From Spisula solida (taxonomy: Eukaryota > Mollusca > Bivalvia > Venerida > Mactridae): a DNA stretch of 64,000 nt. Each line of letters begins with the position of its first letter. Position 1 is the first letter of the stretch. Position numbers and translations under genes: made by a program. The DNA is taken from NCBI GenBank assembly GCA_947247005.1, contig OX365951.1, forward strand, positions 34,244,899 to 34,308,898, in the 5' to 3' direction. Below are positions 1 to 9,380 of the stretch, one piece after another. The notes under the pieces were generated by a model that saw only the letters and a program-made list of their open reading frames with translations, did not search any database and had not been told where the DNA came from.

Positions 1-115
1 TTACGGGAAACTTTTTACATGAGCGCCGCTTTTCAACGTCACATGTCGAATGGAAAATAGCGCATTCTGTTTGAATGCAAATATTTCGCACATCACATTG
101 AGGAAAATGAAAGCA

Positions 116-218
116 AAAAGATAAATTAAGTCAGACAGGGAAGGCAGCACTCAACTTAACCATCCGAGCACAGAAAACATTAAAAACACACAAAGACACA
201 ATGCCCAACTAAACAAGT
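116..218 (+). repeat. Dispersed repeat 'R', copy 1
   Basis: This stretch carries the signature of a repeat that recurs in the window: 'agggaaggcagcactcaac' followed by 'ccgagcacagaaaacat' and an A-rich tract. Better copies are at 39905-40010 and 41266-41410, and a reverse-strand copy is at 42915-43070. It has no coding capacity. The class is unknown, and no target duplication was found. Confidence 0.7.
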
Positions 219-756
219 ACAGATCCGCCCAAGTCCAAGCTGTCGAAAAGTATAATAAATTATCTTAAGCTGAATGACCCAGTTTCCACAGCAAAAGGAC
301 TGTAATGCCTAGTTTTAGCTGTCAGAAAACTTAAAACGAAGATTTGATTTGCGCTTTTGGAAAGAGAAAAAAGTCGGAGAATGAATAGCTGAGTAAGGCC
401 AACATACAACGTATAGAATGTTAAGGTAGAATACATACACACCATGAACACGGTTTTTATGTTCAAGTTAATTTTACACCTCATTACTGCTTGCTAATGC
501 AATTGTTCTCACTATTGGTCTCGAAGTGACGTTTGCATTGCAACATAATACCAGTTTTATTGCAGAGTGTGTCAGGTTGTAGGGTATTAACTCTGGTGAG
601 AAGTATAACGAATGATCTCAATGAAATAATAATACAACAAACAAGGTAAGGAACACAAAGCTACACAAAATTGAACCAAAATACGGAAAGGCACATTGCT
701 AAGACACAACTTAACATTCCGACATCCTGCCATTGAAGTTCATAAAGATAATAAAA

Positions 757-850
757 CATGGACAGGGAAGGCCGCATTCAACGTAAATAGCCGAGCACAG
801 AAAGCATAAAACACAGAAAACAATTACACGGCACAGCCCCAATACATAAC
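757..850 (+). repeat. Dispersed repeat 'R', diverged copy
   Basis: A weaker match to repeat R, with 'acagggaaggccgcattcaac' and 'agccgagcacagaaagcat' in the same order and spacing. It lies about 540 bp downstream of copy 1 on the same strand, so the two may be parts of one larger decayed element. Confidence 0.55.
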
Positions 851-1202
851 TGAACTCAACCACTGAAAGCCCTAGCACAAGTCTTCTGCAAGAGTTTTCA
901 ATAATGACGACTGATAAACGTACTAAACTTGATCATAGTTTCATTCCATTAGACTTGTTATGAACAACGAGTCAAATTGAGTAAAGTATGATGCACTACG
1001 TTCAATAATCAAATTTTATTTACGCATTTCAAAATTGTAATAAATCAAATTAAAACAATATAGCTCGACCAAGCGCACAATAGTTAAAAAGTCATTTATA
1101 CGATTATTTGACCTACAGAAATAGAGTCAAAGTCGGGGGGAGGTTGTTGAACGATGTGTTTGATTTCCGAGGAATTCTCAATGTATCCATATGTGAATAC
1201 CA

Positions 1203-1633
1203 GCATTATAACTATTGTTATGACCCCCATCTTTAATGAGGGGGTATATTGCTTTGCACATGTCTGTCTGTTGGTCGTTTGGTCGGTCGGTAAGTCGGTC
1301 GTATAAAATGGTTTCCGTTCAATAACTCAAGAACACTTTGACCTAGGATCTTCAAACAGTAGACGATTCCTATTGATTTTGAGGTCAGTAGGTCAAAGGT
1401 CAAGGTCACTGTGACATTTACTATTTATGGCTATTTAAATGGTTTCTGTTCAATAACTAAAGAATGCTTTGACCTAGGATCTTCAAACTTCACATGGAGG
1501 TTGGCCAGCAACAGTAGATGACCCCTATTGATTTTGAGGTCAGTAGGTCAAAGGTCCAGGACACTTCGACCTTCACCATTCTGACTATTGGCTGCCATGG
1601 AGGCATACGTGTTTTACAAACATCTCTTGTTTT
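1203..1633. repeat. Bivalve-type interspersed repeat with internal tandem unit
   Basis: The element opens with 'gacccccatctttaatgagg' and a 'tcggtcggtaagtcggtcg' stretch. It then holds two tandem copies, about 130 bp apart, of a unit containing 'caataactcaagaacacttt', 'gacctaggatcttcaaac' and 'ggtcagtaggtcaaaggtc'. It closes with 'acaaacatctcttgtttt'. I recognise this style of repeat from bivalve genomes, but its class is unknown. It is non-coding. Confidence 0.7.
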
Positions 1634-1752
1634 AGAGAAATCGCTTGCAAAAAATTTCCGCTTCTATTTCCTCGAAAATTTACTAATGTATTAGCTGGCT
1701 TCATCATGTTTTAGGGATGTATATAATTGTAAGGTATCATCGTATGTCTACA

Positions 1753-1891
1753 GTGTATTGTAAGTTAGGGAGAAAGTACAAGTATCTGTCCATTCCTGAG
1801 AAATAATGGAGACGAGGCCCCGTAGGGGCCGAGTTTCCATTATTTCTCAGTAATGGACAGATACGCGGACTTTCTCTGACTTAAAATACAC
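1753..1891. repeat. Foldback inverted repeat upstream of recombinase gene
   Basis: This is a near-perfect hairpin with arms of about 65 bp around a GC-rich centre, 'gaggccccgtaggggccgag', near 1822. The left arm reads gtgtattgtaag ... tctgtccattcctgagaaataatgga. The right arm is its reverse complement with few changes and ends cttaaaatacac. The subsequence 'ataatggaga' and the outer 'gtgtattttaag' recur 3' of the recombinase gene at 6324-6478. The hairpin may therefore be the 5' end structure of the element that carries the gene, which is an inference. Confidence 0.8.
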
Positions 1892-2000
1892 CCATACACC
1901 CTATTTGTACCTCTTAAGAATAATCATGATACAAATTTGCCCGTGGCTGAATGATTACACCATGCTTTTTTCATGAGTCCTGTAAAATAATACAATAACT

Positions 2001-2022
2001 CTCCATTACTCTAGTAATGGAG
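2001..2022. repeat. Short palindrome ctccattac/gtaatggag
   Basis: A perfect 9-bp inverted pair around 'tcta', about 85 bp upstream of the recombinase start codon. It uses the same TCCATTA/TAATGGA core as the flanking arrays at 1793-1857 and 6324-6440. It could be a recombinase or transcription-factor binding site, but this is inference only. Confidence 0.5.
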
Positions 2023-2106
2023 TGTAGTCCATACAAACATGTGTAGTTAGTTTGTGTAATCATATCAAGCCATGGTCACTTACCCAATGTCACTGAAAGA
2101 GGTAAC

Positions 2107-5100
2107 ATGGCATCTGATATTTCCGACGATGAGATATTTATCACCCAGTCAAGATATTCTGTAGACTGTAATTATGACACTGACCAGTTATGTGACAACA
2201 TTCTGGATATGATTGATACCAAGGACACACAACAGTTATCCAACATATTTTCGGATATTTCCGATGATGAGCCTGACCAAGTTTCCACCAAGGCTGTTCA
2301 GTCTATGCCTTTGTCAACGGAACTATCCAAACCTAGCAGTGATGTTAAACAGGACAGGTTTCATGCACCTTTGGATAATGGAATTATTGAAAGTCTTCAA
2401 AAGAAGCAGTGAGTATATTCGGATATTTGCCTGACCACATACTTTTATTATTTTTATCTTTCGCATATAGTCACCAAAGGTATTTGGCATGTTGGTTGTG
2501 ACCCCCACCCTCCCCCTGTCAAACCCACTCTACAGCCCATCCAGGGAGCTTAAAAAAATTCTATATGCCGAGCATAGCCTTTATTTGCCAGTCAGCTTTC
2601 CGCTGAAATATGGCAGGCATATATATGTGTGCCTCCACCCGGTTTTGAACCCGGGTCGCCAGATTAGACGGCAAGCGCGCTAACCATTGAGCTACGGAGC
2701 CCACACGGAGCTAAAACATGTGTAATATTGGTAATTCAACATAAAAAACATTTCATTAAATATCTGTAAACACCCGTTGATCTGTTGATGTCATAATTAT
2801 GTTACATGCCAAATACCTGTAATAGTCACTATTGTTGGAAGAATAAGAAATAATAAATTCTGCATCGTTCGTTAAATTAGCAAACCTCGTACAGAACCAC
2901 GATTCATCTTTCGGTTATCGCAACAAGTCATTCACGTTGAATTGTACTTCTCTCAAAATGTCATACAATGAGCGGAAGTTATACATGCTTTTGCTCGCAA
3001 TAAGTCATATAAGTTAAATTGTATGGTCTCCCAATAAGTCAAACAGTGAATAGGTTTATACGCTGTATTAACACTTTCTGTGAGCGATCATAACACGTCC
3101 TTATAAAATATTTATTCGACAAGACTTAGTTACAACAGTTATTAGCTTTCTTTTTAATTCTATATAAATTGTATCAATAAACATATAAGTACATGAACAT
3201 GTATTAATAATAGCTGCTCATGTCTGTACTAACCAAAAATGTACAAATCGGTACAAATGGTTTTTATGCTGCAAGCTTAATTTACGATATAGTAAGTATA
3301 ATATTCAGTGTAGCAATACCACGTGCCTTTTGACTACAGTTACAAGAAGAAATTTGTAAACATTGGAACACAAATATAGCCATAAGTATTTTATTTCTTC
3401 ATCGATTTCTATAAAATATACACCACGCTAAGGGTAAAAGTATTTGCTTTCCGTGAAATATAAGATCTTTTTCAGCAGTTTTACCGATTTTTCCATTACC
3501 CTGTGAAACCTACACGTTCCATGGTTTCATAAGGTAATGGACAAAACGGCAGAGCCGCGGGAAAAGATTTTATATTTCATGGAAAGCAATTTATTGTCCC
3601 CTTAGCGTGGCGTATGTTTCATAGAAATCCATGAAGAAATAAAAAACTTACAGCTTTTTTATTTTCCAATGTTTACAAATTTCTTCTTGTAACTGTAGTC
3701 AAAAGTCACGTGGTATTGCTACACTGATATTTGACTTTTAGACGAGTTTTGCATTTAGACGTTGAATATTTCTGAAAATATCATTTAACATTGATTACGA
3801 GGTTTGCGAATTTCACCGATGATAATGTGTTTTATTATAGATAAATATATTTTTGCGTTCGAATGAGGCAGTCGTAAGAGAATGGTCATTCTGAAAAGTG
3901 TTTCAAAAATAATGCAAGTGCCCGGTCGAGATTCGAACCTGTGAACACATGATCCGTAGTCTAGAGCGTTACCCACTCGACCACTGTGTGGCACATGGAT
4001 AATTATAAAAGCAATATCTAAAGTAGATGTGGTGATTAAAGCAAATACTTCATATGTATTATTGTTAACAAAGTTTACCTTTCAAATAAATGTACGTATT
4101 GAAACAAGCCGTCACTCGCCCAAAAAGTGTTTATATTTATAAAAATATATTTATGTACAAGGCTATATGTATATGTGTATATGTGAGTCTAATTCCGCGA
4201 ATGTTTAGAAGGTGGGGTTTAAGGTTTTTATTCACTAGACATGTGTGTATACTCGTACTGTACTTGATTCGAAATCTGTTTTGATTGTACTATGCCCTCT
4301 GATTATTATTATTGTGGGCAAGTCAATCGGAAGCCATACTACAGTGTGGCAATACCAACTGACTTTTGGCTACAAGTCCAAGACCATGTTTGCTTCAAAT
4401 CGAAAACAAAATAGCCATAAGTATTTTTATTTATTTCCCATGAAATACACGCCATGCTGTGGGGGAAATTATTTGCTTTCCATGAAATATAAGCTTTTTT
4501 CAGAAGCTTAGCCGTTTTTACCCGTACCGTCTGAAACCTGTTTCAGGCCTCCTTTGTCCAAAGATTCACAGGGTGTTATTTTTATCAGTTCAATAGTTTG
4601 TTTACTATTGATCTATGCTACTAGTAGTACATTGAAACTTGTCATGTTTATTTATAATCATTAGTCACCACTACTCGACAAGTCGCATAACTCTAGGATG
4701 GTTTGGTAAGCACTTATGGCCCTTTATAAATTAGACATTTTGGTAACTTTTTTTGACTACTTGTATATACATCGCACTCCGGGGGAGGGGGCATATGTCC
4801 CTTACAGTGACAGATCTTGTTATTTAATGCATTATTAATTTTGATAATAAAAATATTATTCTTTTTTCAGGTTCGCTGAAAGTACCAATTCTAAGCTGAA
4901 ATGGGCTGTCAACTTATTTAAAGAATGGCAGAAACATAGAAACACGCTATCAGGCAAGATGGATATGAGTCCCATTCTCGTTTCGCTTGAAGAGATGACG
5001 AAAGATGAGTTGAACTTCTCCATATCGAGGTTTATTTGTGAAGTGAAGAAACGTAATGGAGATGATTACCCTTCAGATACACTTTATTCTCTAGTTGTAT

Positions 5101-6020
5101 GTTTACAATTATACATGGATTCTATCGGGAAGCAGCATAAATTTATGTCTGATGATTCTTTCATTCAAATTAAGAATACATTAGATAATGTGATGAAATC
5201 ACGAGCACGTGACCACGTGAATAGTTCGAAAAAACAGGCCGAAATAATTACCTTGGACGAGGAAGATATTTTGTGGTCCAAGGGGGTTCTTGGTAGCGAG
5301 GAACCTACCCAGCTTCTTAATACAATATTGTATATGTTTGGTTTAAACTTCGCTTTAAGAGGTGGGCAAGAACATAGGGATTTACGATTTGGACCATCTT
5401 CTCAAATAACGGAAGGACACAACGAGCGCGGTCGGTACATTATGTATACAGAGGATTACTCAAAAACAAACCAGGGAGGACTGAAACATAGGAAAGTGAA
5501 GTCTAAATCTGTCATTGCTTATGAAAATACGGAAAACCCGGAACGGTGTATCATTAACCTGTATCGTAAGTATATTGCTCATAGACCACCAGCTGCTAGT
5601 GCTAGTAACGCCCCATTTTATTTAAGACCTCTTGCAAATCCAAAGTCTGATATATGGTACAGTGGCCAATGTATAGGTCGCCATAAATTAGCAAACATTG
5701 TGTCCACGATATGCAAACAGGCTGGATTGTCTGGGTACCGTACTAATCATTCTCTGCGTGCGTCTGCAGCCAGTCGTTTATATGACGCTGAGGTCGATGA
5801 GCAATTAATTTGTGAAGTGACTGGTCATCGTTCCAATGCTGTTAGAAGCTATAAGAGAACTAATGAGGTCCAGAAGCGTAAGCTTAGTAATATCATACAA
5901 GGACAGGACTTAAAAAAGTTAAAATCTTCCAAAGGTGTCAATGAGACACATACTGCTACGTGTACTGACAGCAATTCCAATATTTCTGTGTCGGTGAACA
6001 TATCTTTGAATAAACGGTAG
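2107..6020 (+). CDS. Crypton-type tyrosine recombinase (KIAA1958/ZMYM-like domain), two exons
   Basis: Exon 1 is 2107-2408 and exon 2 is 4871-6020, giving 483 aa. The donor is GTGAGT at 2409 and the acceptor is 'cttttttcag' ending at 4870. The junction splits one CAG codon, and the frame then runs without a stop through 29 codons before the Met at 4959. This supports the splice model. Exon 1 encodes an acidic leader with two 'ISDDE' motifs. Exon 2 begins with the helical region typical of Crypton/KIAA1958 proteins (KWAVNLFKEW, then the YPSDTLYSLVVCLQLYM region) and continues into a recombinase fold. The visible catalytic set is Arg264 (ALRGG), His394-x-x-Arg397 (HSLR), His420 (GHRS) and Tyr428 (SYKR). 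A Lys/Arg-rich tail follows. The family does DNA strand exchange in Crypton transposons, and domesticated relatives are nuclear proteins. All key residues are present, so it could be active. Family assignment is strong. Whether it is a mobile element or a host gene is open. Confidence 0.85.
2634..2702 (-). ncRNA. tRNA-like sequence (SINE head or tRNA pseudogene) in recombinase intron
   Basis: On the minus strand there is an A-box-like 'tagctcaatggttagcgcg', a B-box-like 'gggttcaaaac', and acceptor-like ends (ggctcc ... ggaggc). The T-arm stem is shifted and the anticodon loop is 9 nt instead of 7, so a working tRNA is unlikely. It lies inside the recombinase intron, antisense to the gene. Confidence 0.5.
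3302..3729. mobile_element. Foldback MITE in recombinase intron
   Basis: Two long inverted arms of about 190 bp face each other. The left begins atattcagtgtagcaatacc and the right ends ggtattgctacactgatat. Each arm contains 'gtaaacattgg' or its complement, 'accacgctaagg' and 'ctttccgtgaaatata' or its complement. The centre is near 'ccatggtttcataagg'. It has no coding capacity. Diverged partial relatives lie at 4337-4560, 17371-17600 and 53767-54010. It would extrude as a long hairpin in the pre-mRNA. Confidence 0.85.
3922..3995 (-). ncRNA. tRNA-like sequence in recombinase intron
   Basis: The minus strand shows a good B box, 'ggttcgaatctcgacc', and an A-box-like 'tggtcgagtgggtaacgc' about 45 nt upstream. 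The anticodon arm does not pair cleanly and the acceptor stem is only partly complementary. It is most likely a tRNA-derived SINE head or a pseudogene. Confidence 0.45.
4337..4560 (+). repeat. Half copy of the foldback MITE
   Basis: It matches the left arm and centre of the element at 3302-3729 in order: 'cagtgtggcaatacc', 'agccataagtattttt', 'cacgccatgctg', 'tttgctttccatgaaatata'. The right arm is missing. It lies in the same intron, 600 bp downstream of the complete copy. Confidence 0.65.
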
Positions 6021-6319
6021 ACAGATATTTTAGACGTAAACAGAATTGGAACATTGTATATGTGTTATATAACATCTGTATTTTCACTGACATTTTCTGC
6101 ACAAACATGTCTTATTGTATCAGAAACTTTCGACAAAATGTTTTACCTATAGAGACTTGAAGTAATGTTATACCATTATACTAATTTGTATTCTCAACTT
6201 AACTTCTTGTTCTTTTGCATGAAAACATAAATGTGATTCAAAATTAAACATTCTCTGAAACGTTATATTTGTCTATTATATACATAATAACAATAATTCT
6301 TCATTTTGTGTTAACACAT

Positions 6320-6478
6320 ATTAAATAATGGAGAGTTATTGTTAATAATAGCTCTCCATTATTTTGTTTATACAAATGTGTTAACAAAATAATGGAGAGT
6401 TATTGTTAAAAAAGTCTCCATTACTGAAAAATAATGGAGACTTATTGAATGGCTTAATCCCTTTGGTGTATTTTAAGT
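6320..6478. repeat. Array of TAATGGAGA/TCTCCATTA motifs 3' of recombinase gene
   Basis: Five TAATGGA/TCCATTA cores lie within 160 bp. The string 'aataatggagagttattgtt' occurs twice, 63 bp apart, each time followed by a complementary 'tctccatta'. The block closes with 'ggtgtattttaagt', the same string as the outer end of the foldback at 1753-1891 in inverted orientation. It may be the 3' end of a recombinase-bearing element. Between the stop codon at 6020 and this array I see only AT-rich 3' untranslated sequence. Confidence 0.6.
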
Positions 6479-6799
6479 TATTTTAAAAACGTATTGCTTC
6501 GCCTTCATCTATAGCATTCATGTTGCTTTGCTAACATTGCAAACATGATTGACATTCCGTGGTAAATCTAGTATTGAATTTGGTTGAGGAAGTTTGAGCT
6601 TGTTAATCACGGTTGGCCTCGATATTCAAACTTGTTTGCTAGACTATGTATATTACTGGATGTATGGTAATATAAGATCGAGAAGGCCGTATACGTAATG
6701 ATGACAGAAAGCTACACTCCACCACTGTTGTTTTCCTTTCAATTCGGTGTTGTATAGTAGTGGATGAAATCTGGAGTCCGAGAAAATATTGTATGTTGT

Positions 6800-7097
6800 C
6801 ACTGTACACTTAACAAATCTTATAGGTTTGCACGTGTTTATACCGTTTAACTTTTTTTATTTAAGAATATGTCTGCGTAAAATTTTGAGTATATGCTATT
6901 TTGAATAATACGGTCAAGGATAGGTGACTCGTCAGAATTTGCCTTTTAAGGCAAAAGAGGTAAATTATAAACCTAAAGTAGGCTTTATTCTTATCATTGT
7001 TTCCTTTACTTCTGTCTCCGTGATAAGTACATACACTTTATCAGCAAAGAGGACATAATTAGAGCTGCATTAACTGCCTAACAAACACCCGATGAAC
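6800..7097 (+). repeat. Array block x, upstream copy, left part
   Basis: It matches 43190-43258 ('aacaaatcttat', 'gtttgcacgtgttt', 'atttaagaatat') and then 51250-51430 ('ttataaacctaaa', 'tgataagtacatacac', 'aacacccgatgaac') in the same order. It is therefore a distant copy of a block of the tandem array further right. The match stops at 7097 at an inserted element and resumes at 8906. Confidence 0.7.
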
Positions 7098-8905
7098 CAG
7101 GGGCGTATCCAGAGGTTGTGCAACTGGGGGCGGAGGTGGGGGGAACGGGAGTGGTGTCTCCCACCGGCGAAGAATTGTTCAATGTTTGAATAAAAATGGT
7201 GCAATTTCCTGCACATTTAGTTTTAAAACCAGACCTAAAATGATTAAAAGTATTTCTTCTTATTAGATCTATACTTAACAACTTTTCTAAGTCCTCATTT
7301 TCATTGATTAATAACATTTTTATTATAAACAGTGGCGCAATCAAATTTCTCAAGTGATGTTTGTATGCGGCAGGCAAACTAATCCATGTCACAAACTGGC
7401 TGTATGACACGTGGTTTTGCCGTTGTTAGACGCACGTGCGTTTGGCGTTTTTCTCCCTCCGCGCAGTTACACATCCCCGGAATGTGTTCCAAACACTAGC
7501 GAATTATGCCCAAAGACTCGCCGCCACGTACGAAAAACATTTAAAAATCAATTTTAATATCACAGTTATGCGTCCGACGATGTCAGAAAAAAAGATGACG
7601 TGAATAATTACCTAAAATATCACTGTCTGATTGATTTACAACATATACATGTCTTCGAGTGTTTAGTTAAAGGTAATTTAAGTGGTTGTCTGTCGTAAAA
7701 TGCAGGTTGCCAGAGCGTTTGCCAATTTGAAGTAACGTTATGACGTTACGTTGGGCAACTCCGGAGACGTGATACCACTTTGAGTTCAGACAGTAAATTT
7801 CAACGAGTCTATTCGATCAGCAATGCTTCCTAGTCTCGTCTGTGACTGCTAGCAGAAAAATCAGACAACATGGTGGCCATCCCAGATATCAAAATCTGTA
7901 TTTGTGACTTTTACCTTCCTTAGTTGTTATGTTAAGATTGTTTTCATTCAATACATATATATCGAAATCTACGTGTTGATGTACAATTCTGCAAAACGAT
8001 AACACACGCATATTATAGCCAAATATCATTGAGATATATATACAAGGTTGACAAAGTTATCATCATAAAATATAAGTGAGGACTTAGAAAAGTTGCTAAG
8101 TATAGATGAACATTTAAAAAAAATCTGATCAGTCATGTTTTACTGTTCTAATATCAATTATTATGAAATCTAAATTTATACAAACATGATTTTTAACACC
8201 CCTCCCTGCAAAGATTTTTTCAATGTTTGAATAAAAATGGTGCAATTTCCTGCATTTTTTACTTTAAAATTAGACCTAAAAATAATAAAGTAGTACTACT
8301 AAATAAATTAGATCTAGATGAACATTTAAAAAATTAATGTTAATATATGTTTCATGTTAAAGTTTTACAATTAATTAGATAAGAAATCAAAATTTATACA
8401 TGAATTTGAAAAATGATAAGTATGTAATGTAATGACTTGTGATGCGATTTCCTACACTATATACATTTTAACTTTAATATTTGAATATAAAATTTGTTTG
8501 TACATTTAATGTATCAAACAAATTTCAATGAAATGCTCTAATTTAATGGGATTAAATGGTGATAACCATTGATATCATTATACAATACAATACAAAGTTT
8601 ATAACCATTGATATCATTATGTAAGCTCTGTCTGACCATCTTTAATCAACCTTAATTTTTATCAGTTGCAAAAATCACACCTCCACAGCAGTAGGTCATG
8701 TTTAGAGCTGGATTAGTCATGCCTAGGGGCTATCCAATATATACATATGATGTCCTATAGACTGTCCAATATACATGTAACTACTAGTATGTTAGATGCC
8801 AAGAGATTTAGTTAGCCCCTAATTAATTCATAAAAAATGGTATATAGCCAGCCAGCTGGGGGGGGGGGGCTTCAGCCCCAAAGCCCCCCACCAAATACGG
8901 GCTTG
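7098..8905 (+). mobile_element. Inserted 1.8-kb element with CAGGGGCGTATCCAG-type end
   Basis: The paralogous block at 51430 runs straight through where this segment sits here, so it is an insertion. The flanks carry a 5-bp repeat TGAAC (7093-7097 and 8906-8910). The ends are weakly inverted: caggggcgtatccag on the left, caagcccgtatttgg as the complement of the right. Inside there is a direct repeat ('aatgtttgaataaaaatggt' at about 7177 and 8222) and an inverted pair (about 7262-7305 against 8072-8112). A poly-G tract lies at 8860-8871. No transposase is visible. The 110-aa minus-strand frame at 7078-7410 spans the insertion junction and is not a gene. Confidence 0.65.
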
Positions 8906-9013
8906 TGAACAAACGACAAAAACGTGTGGCATTAGCTGTTGTTGATGTCATTAGTTCTTTATTCTGTTGGTGAAAAATAAAATCAATTGAATTGTAATTC
9001 CACACATTCAGGC
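8906..9013 (+). repeat. Array block x, upstream copy, right part
   Basis: It continues the block interrupted at 7097. 'aaacgtgtggcatta', 'aataaaatcaatt' and 'attccacacattcag' match 51440-51520 in order. It ends where a mariner-type terminal repeat begins. Confidence 0.6.
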
Positions 9014-9380
9014 TACGAGGGTCATTCAATATATAATGCAAACTAACACATACATTTTATCTACAATATTAATCATTCAAACATGGACATAATCATTCAA
9101 AGTGACCTTTTATATATTCAATGGCTGACTTCCATCATTTCGACAGACCTTCTATTCGCGTTGCTAGGCAACTGCGCACATACACTCTTAACCGCATGGC
9201 CACAGCCTACTTTAATTGCGATGCAAATCAGGATGCAGATCTCATCTTTAGTCAAAATTATGAATAAACGTTTATCCCTTCCACAATAAAGCGCGAAAGC
9301 AAGCCGGTAACGTGTTGGACGCGACGTTCTGCCTGTTCTGATGTCAACAATTTGCACAATCATTGCACATTGTTAACCTG
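9014..9380 (+). mobile_element. Truncated mariner-type element (left end only)
   Basis: It begins TA followed by 'cgagggtcattcaatatata', the usual mariner terminal repeat form. It continues with a first-part sequence (a 'ttcaatggctgacttcc' stretch). No matching right terminal repeat or transposase frame was found, so this is a broken copy. The right limit is approximate. Confidence 0.55.

Noticed and set aside
2634..2702. A functional tRNA gene
   Set aside because: The anticodon loop is 9 nt and the T stem is shifted, so it was kept only as a tRNA-like sequence.
7078..7410. 110-codon minus-strand frame
   Set aside because: It crosses the left junction of the inserted element at 7098, has low-complexity Pro/Thr/Ser content and shows no motif.
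8860..8871. Poly-G tract as a regulatory quadruplex
   Set aside because: It is a simple mononucleotide run near the right end of the inserted element, and length errors are common in such runs.
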